DNA of 42,095 nt from Desulfosporosinus sp. BRH_c37 (GTDB taxonomy: Bacteria; Bacillota; Desulfitobacteriia; Desulfitobacteriales; Desulfitobacteriaceae). The position numbers were made by a program, and so were the translations under genes. This document shows, piece by piece, positions 16,885 through 24,747 of the stretch. A model generated the notes under the pieces. The model was not told where the DNA came from. It searched no databases and saw only the letters and a program-made list of their open reading frames with translations. The stretch lies in the NCBI GenBank assembly GCA_001516045.1, contig LOEW01000143.1, positions 1 to 42,095 of the forward strand, in the 5' to 3' direction. How positions within the stretch are numbered: the first letter of the stretch is position 1; every line of letters starts with the position of its first letter.

Positions 16885-18330
16885 ATGCTGCAAAAGTTTG
16901 ATCTCTTTATTGGCGGGAAATGGGTAGAACCGCGTTCCAAGGATTATTTGCCAGATTTCAACCCGTGGACAGGGGAACTTCTGGCTGAGGTTGCCGTAGC
17001 TACATTTGAGGACGTTAATGATGCAGTGCTTTCTGCTGTTCAGGCACAAAAAGTTTGGCAGAACTTTTTGCCCTCAGCTAAGGAAAAGGTGTTATTGAGC
17101 GCAGCCAGCATCTTGGAGCAAAATTTTGATTCTTATGTGGAGTTTCTGTGTGCTGAATCGGGGTCGGCCGTGCCTAAAGCTCAGTATGAAGTAGGAGTTG
17201 TAGTGGATATCCTGCGAGCAGCCGCCGGCGAGTGCCGACGTGTTTTTGGTCAGATCTTTCCGGCCGAAACGGATGGAATGGTGTCTATGGCCGTCCGACA
17301 ACCGCGTGGAGTAATTACAGCTATCGGACCGTTTAACTTTCCCTTCTTATTACTGACCAAAAAAACCGCTTTTGCTGTTGCTGCCGGTAATGGAGTTGTC
17401 GCTAAATCGTCCAGCGAAACACCAGGAATTGCTTACAAAATAGCGACATTATTTACTGAAGCAGGGGTTCCTGCTGGTCTGGTTAATGCAATAAGTGGGC
17501 TTGGTTCTCAAATTGGAGATGCTCTAACCACTCATCCGAGGGTAGCAATGATATCCTTTACTGGATCTACAGAGGTTGGACGCCACATAAACAGGACGGC
17601 AAGTGAAACTTTCAAAAAAGTAAGTCTGGAAATGGGAGGCAAGAGCGCTTTAATCGTTCTCAAAGATGCAGACGTTGATTACGCTGTAAACGCGGCTGCT
17701 TTTGGCATCTTTATGCATCAAGGCCAAATATGTATGGTCAATTCCCGAATTATTGTAGAACGTCCTGTGTATGAAGAGTTCTTAGCCAAATTCAGTGCTA
17801 AAGCGAAGATGCTTCCTATTGGCTCTGAGAAAAATCAGATGTGCGTAATCGGTCCGTTGATTACAAATCAACAATTGGAAAAAGTGCACTCTCACGTTAC
17901 TGATGCAATAGCTAAGGGAGCTAAGGTAGTTGCCGGCGGAACCCATCAAGGTCTATTTTATCAACCAACTGTTCTAGCGGACGTAAATCCTTCGATGAAA
18001 GTATTTGCGGAAGAAACATTTGGCCCGGTAGCAGTTGTGATCCCAGTTGAAAGTGTTGATGAGGCAGTTGAAATCGCCAACGCCACGTGTTACGGATTAT
18101 CAGCGGCAGTAATAACCCAAGATGTTTCCCTGGCATTTAAAGTGGCTGAGGAACTGGAATCTGGAGCAGTTCATATTAACGATTCCACTGTTTATGATGA
18201 ACCGATGGTTCCCTTCGGTGGTGTAAAAGAAAGTGGTATGGGGAGGGAAGGTGGTCATTTTTCCATTGAGGAGTATACGGAACTCAAATGGATTACGATT
18301 AAGACCAAAAAAACCCCGTTTCCCTTCTAA
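16885..18330 (+). CDS. NAD(P)-dependent aldehyde dehydrogenase (aryl-aldehyde type likely)
   Basis: This 481-residue protein is a complete member of the aldehyde dehydrogenase superfamily and should oxidise an aldehyde to the acid with NAD(P)+. The catalytic Glu is E249 in LEMGGKS and the nucleophile is C283 in QGQICMVNSR, exactly 34 residues apart as in classical members. The cofactor-binding GSTEVG and the IGPFNFPFLL segment are present, and the C-terminal PFGGVKESGMGREGG is intact. An AAGGAGG ribosome site precedes the ATG. It is first in a two-gene operon with an alcohol dehydrogenase. The neighbouring XylR_N-type regulator points to benzaldehyde-like substrates; this is inference, and an aliphatic aldehyde cannot be excluded. 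Confidence 0.92.
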   Translation: MLQKFDLFIGGKWVEPRSKDYLPDFNPWTGELLAEVAVATFEDVNDAVLSAVQAQKVWQNFLPSAKEKVLLSAASILEQNFDSYVEFLCAESGSAVPKAQYEVGVVVDILRAAAGECRRVFGQIFPAETDGMVSMAVRQPRGVITAIGPFNFPFLLLTKKTAFAVAAGNGVVAKSSSETPGIAYKIATLFTEAGVPAGLVNAISGLGSQIGDALTTHPRVAMISFTGSTEVGRHINRTASETFKKVSLEMGGKSALIVLKDADVDYAVNAAAFGIFMHQGQICMVNSRIIVERPVYEEFLAKFSAKAKMLPIGSEKNQMCVIGPLITNQQLEKVHSHVTDAIAKGAKVVAGGTHQGLFYQPTVLADVNPSMKVFAEETFGPVAVVIPVESVDEAVEIANATCYGLSAAVITQDVSLAFKVAEELESGAVHINDSTVYDEPMVPFGGVKESGMGREGGHFSIEEYTELKWITIKTKKTPFPF

Positions 18331-18384
18331 ACAATCAGAACATAATCACGTTGATGAGTTGAATTAATATGGAGGGATATAAAT

Positions 18385-19482
18385 ATGAAGATTAAAGCAG
18401 CTGTAACTCATACCCCTAGACAAAAATTTGTAATTGAAGAAGTGGAACTTGCCGAACCGAAGGAAAGTGAAGTTCTTGTAAAGATGGTTGGTTGTGGCGT
18501 GTGCCATACGGATGCTGTTGCTCGAGACCAGGAGATGCCTGTACCCCTACCCGCCGTTCTTGGTCATGAAGGCTCTGGAGTAGTTGAAAAAGTCGGTTCT
18601 TCCGTTCGAACTTTAAAGCCAGGTGATCATGTCGTATTAACTGTCTTCTCTTGTGGAAATTGCGAAGCATGTTTGACTGGTCATCCCAGTCAATGTGAGC
18701 AATCCTTTCCGACTAGCTTTTGTGGGGTATATAAAGATGGCACTAAACGCTTAACGCAAAATGGAGTAGAACTCTCAACCTTTTTTGCGCAATCCAGCTT
18801 CGCCACCTATGCTATAGCAGATGAAAGAAATACCGTAAAGATAGATGATGATGTTGATTTGGCCCTAATGGGTCCTCTAGGCTGTGGGTTACAGACGGGT
18901 GCGGGAACTGTGCTCAATAAAATCAAGCCAGAAGCGGGAAGTTCCATCGTCATATTTGGCTGCGGTGCAGTTGGCCTTAGCGCTTTGATGGCAGCGAAAA
19001 TTGCAGGCTGTTCGATAATTATTGGTGTTGATGTCGTGCCGTCTAGACTTGAGCTGGCCAAGGAGCTTGGGGCAACGCAAGTAATCAACGGTAACGATGT
19101 TGAGGATACGGTCGCCGAAATTACAAAAATCACCGGCAAAGGTGCGGATTATAGTCTGGATACAACTGCTTCACCGGCGCTAGTTAATCAGGCGCTCTAT
19201 TGTCTGAAACCCTTAGGAACATGTGCAATCGTTGGTGCGAGCGGAGAAACAGAGTTTAACATTAAACTCCAGTATGCTGTAATGGGTCTCGGTAAAACTC
19301 TGGTGGGAGTAGTAGAAGGGGATTCAATTCCAAAGTTATTTATACCGACACTTGTGAAGTTTTATAAAGAGGGTAGATTCCCGATAGATAAACTCATTAA
19401 GTTCTATAGCTTTGAAGATATTAACCAAGCTTTTGAAGACTCCAAAAATGGAATAACGATTAAGCCAGTTATTAAGTTTTAA
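18385..19482 (+). CDS. Zinc-dependent alcohol dehydrogenase (aryl-alcohol type likely)
   Basis: This 365-residue medium-chain dehydrogenase oxidises an alcohol (or reduces an aldehyde) with NAD(P). Catalytic zinc ligands are C40 in GVCHTD, H61 with E62 in GHEGSG, and the Cys in LGCGLQTG. The structural zinc site has four cysteines (C90, C93, C96, C104). The Rossmann motif GCGAVGLSALMAAKIAG is intact. The CGLQTGAGTVLN segment is common in aryl-alcohol dehydrogenases (XylB/AreB group). It follows the aldehyde dehydrogenase by 54 nt with its own ribosome site (GGAGGG). Together the pair would turn a benzyl-type alcohol into the acid. The gene is followed by hairpin repeat copy C rather than a classical terminator. 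Confidence 0.9.
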   Translation: MKIKAAVTHTPRQKFVIEEVELAEPKESEVLVKMVGCGVCHTDAVARDQEMPVPLPAVLGHEGSGVVEKVGSSVRTLKPGDHVVLTVFSCGNCEACLTGHPSQCEQSFPTSFCGVYKDGTKRLTQNGVELSTFFAQSSFATYAIADERNTVKIDDDVDLALMGPLGCGLQTGAGTVLNKIKPEAGSSIVIFGCGAVGLSALMAAKIAGCSIIIGVDVVPSRLELAKELGATQVINGNDVEDTVAEITKITGKGADYSLDTTASPALVNQALYCLKPLGTCAIVGASGETEFNIKLQYAVMGLGKTLVGVVEGDSIPKLFIPTLVKFYKEGRFPIDKLIKFYSFEDINQAFEDSKNGITIKPVIKF

Positions 19483-19978
19483 GAGACCGTACATCGATCC
19501 TGTGATTTTTAGTAATTGATAGCTAAATGTTCCGTTTTAACAAGGACTGTGAGCTAATTTTGCCTTTGCAATTTCCATATGTCAACTTACTAAGAGCTTA
19601 CGGGTATAGAACATCATGGCCATGCGCTGCCGTCAGTAGTTTCTAATTCCTCCTTAACCCGAAATGTAAGTGTTCTAATTGGTAATTCTTGATTGGAATT
19701 TGGCACGGTCAAAAGTGAACAACATCATTTAATGCGTTGGTTGAGAACATAGAAATTCTCTCACTCCAACGCATTTTGTTTTGGAAGTTTGGGTGGTATG
19801 ATCAGACTACTTAATTTGATTGGAGTAATCATTTGCTTTATTATGTTGACTATACAATAAAGCAAGGGGGTGTCTCAGATGCTGAAAGAACGAATATAAT
19901 ATGTTTGTAAGTTCTTGCCAATAGATATTTACTTCACAACTACTCGGAAACATACTTTTATTTAGAGGAGTGGCAACA
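19483..19978. other. Intergenic stretch with hairpin repeat
   Basis: Hairpin repeat copy C sits at 19726-19783. A further inverted repeat, GCTTTATT at 19835-19842 and AATAAAGC at 19856-19863, lies upstream of the isochorismatase-like gene and may be regulatory. No gene is supported. Confidence 0.55.
19726..19783 (+). repeat. Dispersed hairpin repeat, copy C
   Basis: Starts CATTTAATGCGTTGG and closes with CTCACTCCAACGCATT, followed by TTGTTTTGG. The arms are ATGCGTTGG and CCAACGCAT, with inner arms TTGAGAA and TTCTCTCA. It is downstream of the alcohol dehydrogenase gene in the same direction. Confidence 0.85.
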
Positions 19979-20527
19979 TTGAAAAAATACGTTCTAATAG
20001 GGGAAGAAACCGTTTTATTGGTAATAGATATCCAAGAAAGATTAGTTCCTGCTATGAAATACGGAGAACAGGTTATTCAGAACACCAATATATTAATTTC
20101 CCTCGCCCAAAAATTAGGGGTTCCGATAGTCGTCACAGAACAATATCCAAAAGGCCTAGGGAAGACCGTTTCAGAAGTGAGAAACAATCTCGAGGAATCG
20201 CTAACCTACGAAAAGATGACCTTTTCGGGCTGCACAAGTGAAGTAACTACGGCATTAAAAGGACTAGGAAGAAAAAAGATCATTATTACCGGAATGGAAA
20301 CCCATGTTTGCGTTTTTCAAACGGTAAGGGATTTATTAGTTGATGGTTACCAGGTTTTCGTAGTGGGTGATGCGGTGTGTTCAAGAACCAAGGGAAATTA
20401 CCTTAACGGGTTATCCCTTATGTCGTCTATGGGAGCAGTAGTTACTAACACAGAAACAGTATTCTTTGATTTGATGAAGCAAGCGGGTACACCTCTGTTC
20501 AGGGAGCTTTCCAAACTGATTAAATAG
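19979..20527 (+). CDS. Isochorismatase-fold cysteine hydrolase
   Basis: This 182-residue enzyme belongs to the isochorismatase/nicotinamidase-like cysteine hydrolases. The triad is visible: D17 in LLVIDIQE, K79 in TYEKM and C111 in METHVCVF. I prefer the TTG at 19979 because GAGGAG at 19963-19968 is 10 nt upstream; the in-frame GTG at 19970 would overlap that site too closely. The substrate is unknown; relatives hydrolyse isochorismate, nicotinamide or other amides, and this length fits the general YcaC-like group. It is not clearly in an operon. The next gene is a truncated hcp. Confidence 0.85.
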   Translation: MKKYVLIGEETVLLVIDIQERLVPAMKYGEQVIQNTNILISLAQKLGVPIVVTEQYPKGLGKTVSEVRNNLEESLTYEKMTFSGCTSEVTTALKGLGRKKIIITGMETHVCVFQTVRDLLVDGYQVFVVGDAVCSRTKGNYLNGLSLMSSMGAVVTNTETVFFDLMKQAGTPLFRELSKLIK

Positions 20528-20636
20528 GCTATCTATGAATATTTTCTTCAACATAACCATCAAAGAAATACATTACACTTAGGCGACGAAAGTCGTCTTA
20601 TTATTTTGGTGTGACTTTATTCTCGTTAAGACGTGA

Positions 20637-21767
20637 CTTGCATCACACATTGAAGACGATTCTTTTGCCACGCTTGATGACACGCTCGCGGTCGGTGATC
20701 TCGTGGCTCTTGTCTTAGAAGCCGGGAAATACGGGGTTGATGTCATGGCCCTATTAGATAAGGCTAACACCACATCCTACGGTAACCCAGAACTCACCAA
20801 AGTAAATATCGGGGTTAGAAACAACCCTGCCATCCTGATCAGTGGCCATGATCTGAAGGACCTCGAAGAGTTGCTCATCCAAACGAAAGGGTCCGGGGTG
20901 GATGTTTATACACACGGGGAAATGCTTCCGGCCCACTACTATCCTGCCTTTAAGAAGTATGACAATTTTGTCGGCAACTACGGAAATGCTTGGTACAAAC
21001 AAGACAAAGAATTTGATTCCTTCAATGGCCCTATTTTCTTGACCACCAACTGTCTTGTACCGCCTAAAGATACCTATAAAGACCGCGTCTATACGACAGG
21101 TGTAGTTGGTTTCGAAGGAGTTAAGCACATCGCAGATCGCTCGGACGGAAAACCCAAAGATTTCTCCGCACTAATCGTCCATGCTAAGAGTTGTCCAGCA
21201 CCGACGGAAGTCGAGACGGGTGAAATCGTCGGGGGATTTGCCCACAATCAAGTTATGGCCTTAGCTGATAAAGTCGTCGAGGCAGTCAAAACTGGAGCTA
21301 TCAAGCGCTTCTTCGTCATGGCTGGTTGTGACGGACGCATGAAGAGTCGAGACTATTATGCGGATTTTGCGCAAGCACTACCCAAAGACACCGTGATCCT
21401 GACGGCAGGGTGTGCAAAATACAAGTACAATAAACTGAACCTCGGAGACATTGGCGGCATTCCGAGAGTTCTCGATGCCGGACAATGCAATGATTCTTAT
21501 TCCTTGGCCGTGATTGCTTTGAAACTGAAAGAAGTGTTTGGACTAGAAGACATCAATCAACTGCCAATCTCATTCAACATCGCTTGGTACGAGCAGAAAG
21601 CGGTGATCGTTTTACTAGCCCTACTCCACCTAGGAGTGAAAAATATTCACTTAGGACCGACACTACCGGGCTTCTTGTCCTCCAATGTCGTGAATGTCCT
21701 AGTTGAGAACTTTGGAATAGCAGGCATAACCAACGTTGAAGAGGATATCAAACTGTTCATGGCCTAA
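20637..21767 (+). pseudogene. hcp: Hydroxylamine reductase / hybrid-cluster protein, 5'-truncated
   Basis: The frame encodes the C-terminal two thirds of Hcp (prismane protein), which in other organisms reduces hydroxylamine or nitric oxide. Family similarity starts at [10 protein letters not shown] near 20660 and runs to a normal end. All hybrid-cluster ligands can be seen: His in SGHDL, Glu in HGEML, Cys in [22 protein letters not shown] and AGQCND, and Glu/Lys in WYEQKA. About 165-190 N-terminal residues are missing, including the CxxC-type [4Fe-4S] region. A stop codon at 20634 closes the frame upstream. A GTG at 20703 is available but without a ribosome site. I regard it as a truncated pseudogene. 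The base composition is richer in GC than its surroundings. Confidence 0.8.
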
Positions 21768-21774
21768 TGATTGC

Positions 21775-21957
21775 ACATACCCTGTAGCCCTTGGTCAGTT
21801 TCAAGAAGGCATGCCAGTCTTTGTCAACTCTTGGGCCTATACACCAACGTTAGTAGAGTACGCCGTTGCGCTACTACCTTTCGGGTTAGTGCTCTTAGTT
21901 GTAACGGGAGCGTTGAAATTGTATAATTTTTTGCCCCAGAAAAAACGCATAATTTAA
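21775..21957 (+). pseudogene. NrfD-like membrane subunit remnant (C-terminal end)
   Basis: Directly after the hcp stop, in another frame, the sequence reads VALGQFQEGMPVFVNSWAY, then PTLVEYAVALLPFGLVLLV and a basic end. One hydrophobic helix preceded by a PTLVEY-type segment resembles the last helix of NrfD/PsrC-type quinol-interacting subunits. No start or upstream part exists, so it is a fragment abutting a second fragment. The assignment rests on a short stretch. Confidence 0.4.
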
Positions 21958-21973
21958 CACGAAAATAAACTAA

Positions 21974-22025
21974 TACCTATAGACTAGACACAGAATTTTT
22001 GTGTTTAGTCTGTAGGTGCTTTTTT
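21974..22025 (+). terminator. Rho-independent terminator, target of a PATE insertion
   Basis: ACCTATAGACTA pairs with TAGTCTGTAGGT, extended by ACACA/TGTGT, and is followed by GCTTTTTT. The PATE element begins inside or right after the T run. Confidence 0.8.
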
Positions 22026-22027
22026 AT

Positions 22028-22144
22028 CCAAGTCGTAAGACTCCCTTCTACAAGTGGGAGTGATACACCTTATTCTGCTTCGGTGGGGTTAGAGTCCCCC
22101 CACCGAAGACTCGATGTTCAACTTTAGTTGAACGAGTTCACTCA
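22028..22144 (+). mobile_element. PATE-like element, short copy
   Basis: Starts after TTAT with CCAAGTCGTAAGACTCCC and the CTTCTACAAG hairpin, and ends with GTTCAACTTTAGTTGAAC and GAGTTCACT. The left arm has lost three bases (CTCCCTTCTACAAGTGGGAG). The interior is much shorter than at 6745 and is replaced by GGTGGGG...CCCCCACC. Shared ends with variable interior argue for a family of non-autonomous elements. Confidence 0.75.
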
Positions 22145-22261
22145 CGAACGATTGGATGGATCAGACTTGTTATAGTCTCTCTTATAGGACAGAAAAAGCA
22201 AAATAAAGGTAATTATTTATTAATGGCGAAAGTGATACAGAAATTAAGGAGGTATGTATTT

Positions 22262-22684
22262 ATGGACTATCAAAACATGACGGCACCCTGTGGATTGGAC
22301 TGCTTTAATTGCCCTATATTTCTGGCAAACACCGATGAAAAACTGCGGGAGGGGGTCGCCGCCTGGCTTAATGTTCCAATAGAGAAAGCCGTATGCCAGG
22401 GCTGCCGAAACGAAGCTGGAATAATAGGCGTCATTGGCAGAGACAAGCCTTGTTATGTTTATCAATGTATTCAAGAAAAGGAGATCAGGCTTTGCTGTGA
22501 TTGCGCCGATTTTCCCTGTGATTACTTGCATCCCTACGCAGATCAAGCAGCCCAGAGGCCGCATAATACTAAAGTGTTCAACTTGTGCCTAATCAAGAGA
22601 ATGGGGCTGGAAAATTGGGCTAAGGAAAAGGCGGGAAATGTCAAAGAGACTTATTATAAGGGCAAACTGAAATTGGGTGACTAG
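22262..22684 (+). CDS. DUF3795 domain-containing Cys-rich protein
   Basis: This 140-residue protein has the DUF3795 pattern: an N-terminal CGLDCFNCPIF, then CQGCRNE, CYVYQC and CCDCADFPCDYLHPYAD. Function is not known for the family; the conserved cysteines suggest a metal site. The start is placed at the ATG at 22262, which has a perfect AAGGAGG at 22246-22252; an ATG 13 codons upstream in the same frame has no such site. It is a single gene between the short PATE copy and hairpin repeat copy D. Confidence 0.85.
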   Translation: MDYQNMTAPCGLDCFNCPIFLANTDEKLREGVAAWLNVPIEKAVCQGCRNEAGIIGVIGRDKPCYVYQCIQEKEIRLCCDCADFPCDYLHPYADQAAQRPHNTKVFNLCLIKRMGLENWAKEKAGNVKETYYKGKLKLGD

Positions 22685-22708
22685 CAGGTTCGAGTATTAT
22701 GATGAAAT

Positions 22709-22765
22709 TAATGCGTTGGTTGAGAAGATAGAAATTCTCACACCAGCGCATTTTGTTTTTGAACT
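22709..22765 (+). repeat. Dispersed hairpin repeat, copy D
   Basis: ATGCGTTGGTTGAGAA and TTCTCACACCAGCGCAT form the arms around GATAGAAA, followed by TTTGTTTTTG. It lies 26 nt after the DUF3795 stop, in the same direction, and is the cleanest copy. Confidence 0.88.
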
Positions 22766-22815
22766 GAAAGGTATCTTCTAAATTAGAGAGCCTTTTTCTT
22801 TAATACAAATACTAT

Positions 22816-22926
22816 ATGGCAATAATTGATGAAGTGATTCTCCAAGCGCAGACTGCCGCTGCCACCCAGTCCTTAGCCAGTTTGGCGATGGAGTTACAGT
22901 CCCAAGCAGCAAAATTCAACATTTAG
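22816..22926 (+). pseudogene. Possible tail of a methyl-accepting chemotaxis protein
   Basis: A 36-codon frame reads IDEVILQAQTAAATQSLASL, then AMELQSQAAKFNI. The pattern of Ala/Gln heptads ending in a Phe-hydrophobic resembles the last residues of chemoreceptors (…ELQ…V.QFKI). An ATG starts it but there is no ribosome site, so it is more likely a scrap of a lost receptor gene than a peptide gene. Confidence 0.35.
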
Positions 22927-23113
22927 GCAATGCCTAACCAGAGAAGGAGTCGTCGATTTGGCTTCTTTCCAGTGGTTACTTTCCGTTATAATTTTAGACA
23001 TTAGACTACCACCTATCGACCAATGGAGAGACAAAATTGGGTTAAAGTTAAAAATGAGACAGTGTGAGAATGTCGATAAGGAAGAAAGAATATCAACACT
23101 GGGGGGTGAGATT

Positions 23114-23275
23114 ATGAACCTTGAAGAACTGATAATGTTAGAGTCCGATGAACTTGATAACCTATTACGACAAATGTCACCTCAAGAACTGGATGCGATG
23201 CAAGCCAAAGTATTAAAAAGAATGAAAGAAATACGGGAAGAAATTGATTTATCATTAAATAATTTTGCAAAATAA
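23114..23275 (+). CDS. Small acidic coiled-coil hypothetical protein (53 aa)
   Basis: The ATG at 23114 follows a GGGGGGTGAG ribosome site. The product (MNLEELIMLESDELDNLLRQ onwards) is highly charged and heptad-like, with MSPQELDAMQAKVLKRMKEI suggesting two helices. The frame is open upstream to 22958, but those residues look non-coding. A good terminator follows at 23314. No family recognised. Confidence 0.6.
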   Translation: MNLEELIMLESDELDNLLRQMSPQELDAMQAKVLKRMKEIREEIDLSLNNFAK

Positions 23276-23626
23276 AGATGTCAAACTTACTATAATTGTT
23301 ACTATCCTAATTAAAAACCCTTTAAAGTAGATGCTGATTTTTCTACTTAAGGGGTATTTTTAATATCTTCTACAATGCATACTACTCACTCTATAATATT
23401 GCAAATCAATTCATTTAGCATATGGTTTTCAGTTTCTGCAATAATCTTTCGAATTTATAATAAGAAACTTCCTGCTTAAAAAAGAGGCCAAAAGCATCTC
23501 TTTTATTGATATAAACACCTATTACTGTACATGACATTAACGGTAATTCCTGAGCATTATATTTATTCTGCCTGTAAACGAAGAAATGAGCAAAATTGTT
23601 TCGGCATTTCAAGTTTTAAAAGCTAT
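23276..23626. other. Intergenic stretch with terminator
   Basis: Only the terminator at 23314-23362 is clear. A 65-codon minus-strand frame at 23415-23612 has no ribosome site or family and I do not call it. Confidence 0.5.
23314..23362 (+). terminator. Rho-independent terminator
   Basis: ACCCTTTAAAGTAGA pairs with TCTACTTAAGGGGT around a short loop, followed by ATTTTTAAT. Confidence 0.8.
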
Positions 23627-24046
23627 TTAGCGTTTAACTAAGATAACTCCGACAATAATAGTTATTAGGCCGATAAACTTATTCCAGGTAAATTTTTCAC
23701 CAAGGAAAAGTATGGCGACAATGACAGTAACGGCAGGATATGTAGCAAACATAGGAGCGACTTTTGATATATCACCTAGTTTTAATGCATAATAATAGGC
23801 AAATTGACCTAATAACGACGCAATTATTCCTTCTGCCCCAATGAAAAGAACATCCTTAAAAGCGACCTGGCCTACGCTCGCAAACTTACCGGTCAATAGA
23901 CATGTTGCAAGTAAAATAATACTAACAATAAAGCTTCTGATGGCAAGCCCCAGAAGTGGATCAACATTTTGGATACCGATTTTACCAAATACAGGGGCAA
24001 TTCCCCAAAACATAATTGTGAGAATAACGAAAGTAAAAAACCCCAT
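23627..24046 (-). CDS. EamA/DMT-superfamily transporter, single-domain form
   Basis: This 139-residue membrane protein has one EamA domain with about five transmembrane helices (start TFVILTIMFWGIAPVFGKIG; end GLITIIVGVILVKR) and the ...GxxxxxxxAxxFxxE-type end of the drug/metabolite transporter repeat (FLGEKFTWNKFIG). Most relatives have two such repeats in ~300 residues; half-size forms are known and probably act as dimers. The ATG at 24046 is chosen over the TTG one codon upstream because GGAGGA lies 5 nt before the ATG and only 2 nt before the TTG. The substrate is unknown. Confidence 0.88.
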   Translation of the reverse strand: MGFFTFVILTIMFWGIAPVFGKIGIQNVDPLLGLAIRSFIVSIILLATCLLTGKFASVGQVAFKDVLFIGAEGIIASLLGQFAYYYALKLGDISKVAPMFATYPAVTVIVAILFLGEKFTWNKFIGLITIIVGVILVKR

Positions 24047-24293
24047 CAAAATCCTCCGAACGGTTATCTTCTTACCTAATAAGCAACGGTGATAATTATA
24101 TTAATAGCGTAACAGATTTTTGATATATGATCAATATCCGAGCAAATGTGTCCTGGATATTGGAGGTGATGTTTGCGCACTTAAGGCTGGGGTTGAGGTA
24201 AAAGGAGATTTTGGATTGAAGAAAGCACACTTAAATTTATTTCGACATGCTTTTTAAAACAATTATGATATTATTGTTGTATGGAATAATAAA

Positions 24294-24383
24294 GAAATCA
24301 CTAAAGGCAAACCATCTGAAAAGATGTGACGCAAAGTTAGAAGTCTAAAGTACTGAATAGTGCTATGATAGTTCGACTGCCAA
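24294..24383 (+). ncRNA. Cyclic di-GMP-I (GEMM-I) riboswitch aptamer
   Basis: The aptamer core is clear: GGCAAACC followed by a GAAA-type loop hairpin (ATCT-GAAA-AGAT), then GACGCAAAG, the second hairpin (GTACTGAATAGTGC) and a 3' strand TTCGACTGCC. These are the conserved parts of the GEMM-I class, which binds c-di-GMP. The 3' strand of the closing stem (CTGCC) is also the left arm of the terminator at 24377-24400, so ligand binding should control termination. The gene it once controlled appears to be destroyed. It fits the HD-GYP genes upstream as part of c-di-GMP signalling. Confidence 0.85.
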
Positions 24384-24400
24384 ATTATTGGCAGTTTTTT
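24377..24400 (+). terminator. Riboswitch expression-platform terminator
   Basis: CTGCCAA at 24377-24383 pairs with TTGGCAG at 24388-24394, then TTTTTT. The left arm overlaps the aptamer's 3' strand. Confidence 0.85.
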
Positions 24401-24422
24401 ATTGTCTTTTAATTACTTTTAT

Positions 24423-24445
24423 CCAAATCGTAAGACTCCCACTTT
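24423..24445 (+). mobile_element. PATE-like element, left-end fragment
   Basis: After TTAT, CCAAATCGTAAGACTCCC and CACTT match the left end of the copies at 6745 and 22028, then the match stops. It lies 22 nt beyond the riboswitch terminator. Confidence 0.65.
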
Positions 24446-24626
24446 TCCTGATTAATGGTATTGCACTAGTCATTACACTAATTTTAAGCTTTTTCTTGAT
24501 AAGGGACCATGTAGTAGTATCCGATAAAAGCCAAGAATTAATCGGTAAATTGTAGTTGCGAATTAGTCTGATATGGGACGGTTGAGGATTAATCTAAGAT
24601 GTCTCACTAATTTCAGGTATTGTTGC

Positions 24627-24724
24627 ATTATAAACTCTAAATATATTATAATATTATTAATTGGTTGTTTCATAATGAAAGATGATTTGAGGCTTTTATG
24701 GAAGAACAAATCCTTGCCATGTAG
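24627..24724 (+). repeat. Duplicate of the arsR leader and first codons
   Basis: ATTATAATATTATTAATT, then AAGATGATTTGAGG and an ATG frame MEEQILAM with a stop, match 25043-25146, which leads into arsR (MEEKIVAM...). The duplicated arsR stops after eight codons and the CC-motif gene starts right after it. Confidence 0.75.
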
Positions 24725-24747
24725 TGAAAGGAGTGAAACACAAATAT

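Larger units (their letters stand above)
22685..23113. other. Intergenic stretch with a repeat and a probable gene scrap
   Basis: Besides repeat copy D it holds a short frame at 22816-22926 that looks like a chemoreceptor tail (listed separately). Sequence 22927-23113 shows only the leader of the small gene that follows. Confidence 0.5.
24047..24747. other. Intergenic stretch with orphan riboswitch and remnants
   Basis: In order: a short frame ending near 24255 (DVCALKAGVEVKGDFGLKKA, unknown), the c-di-GMP-I riboswitch (24294-24400), a PATE end (24423-24445), a remnant frame 24447-24555 (LINGIALVITLILSFFLI, like a chemoreceptor first membrane helix), and a duplicated arsR leader (24627-24724). 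Confidence 0.55.

Noticed and set aside
5728..22765. CRISPR array from the repeated ~55-bp sequences
   Set aside because: The copies are kilobases apart, not regularly spaced, have internal dyad symmetry and no cas genes are nearby.
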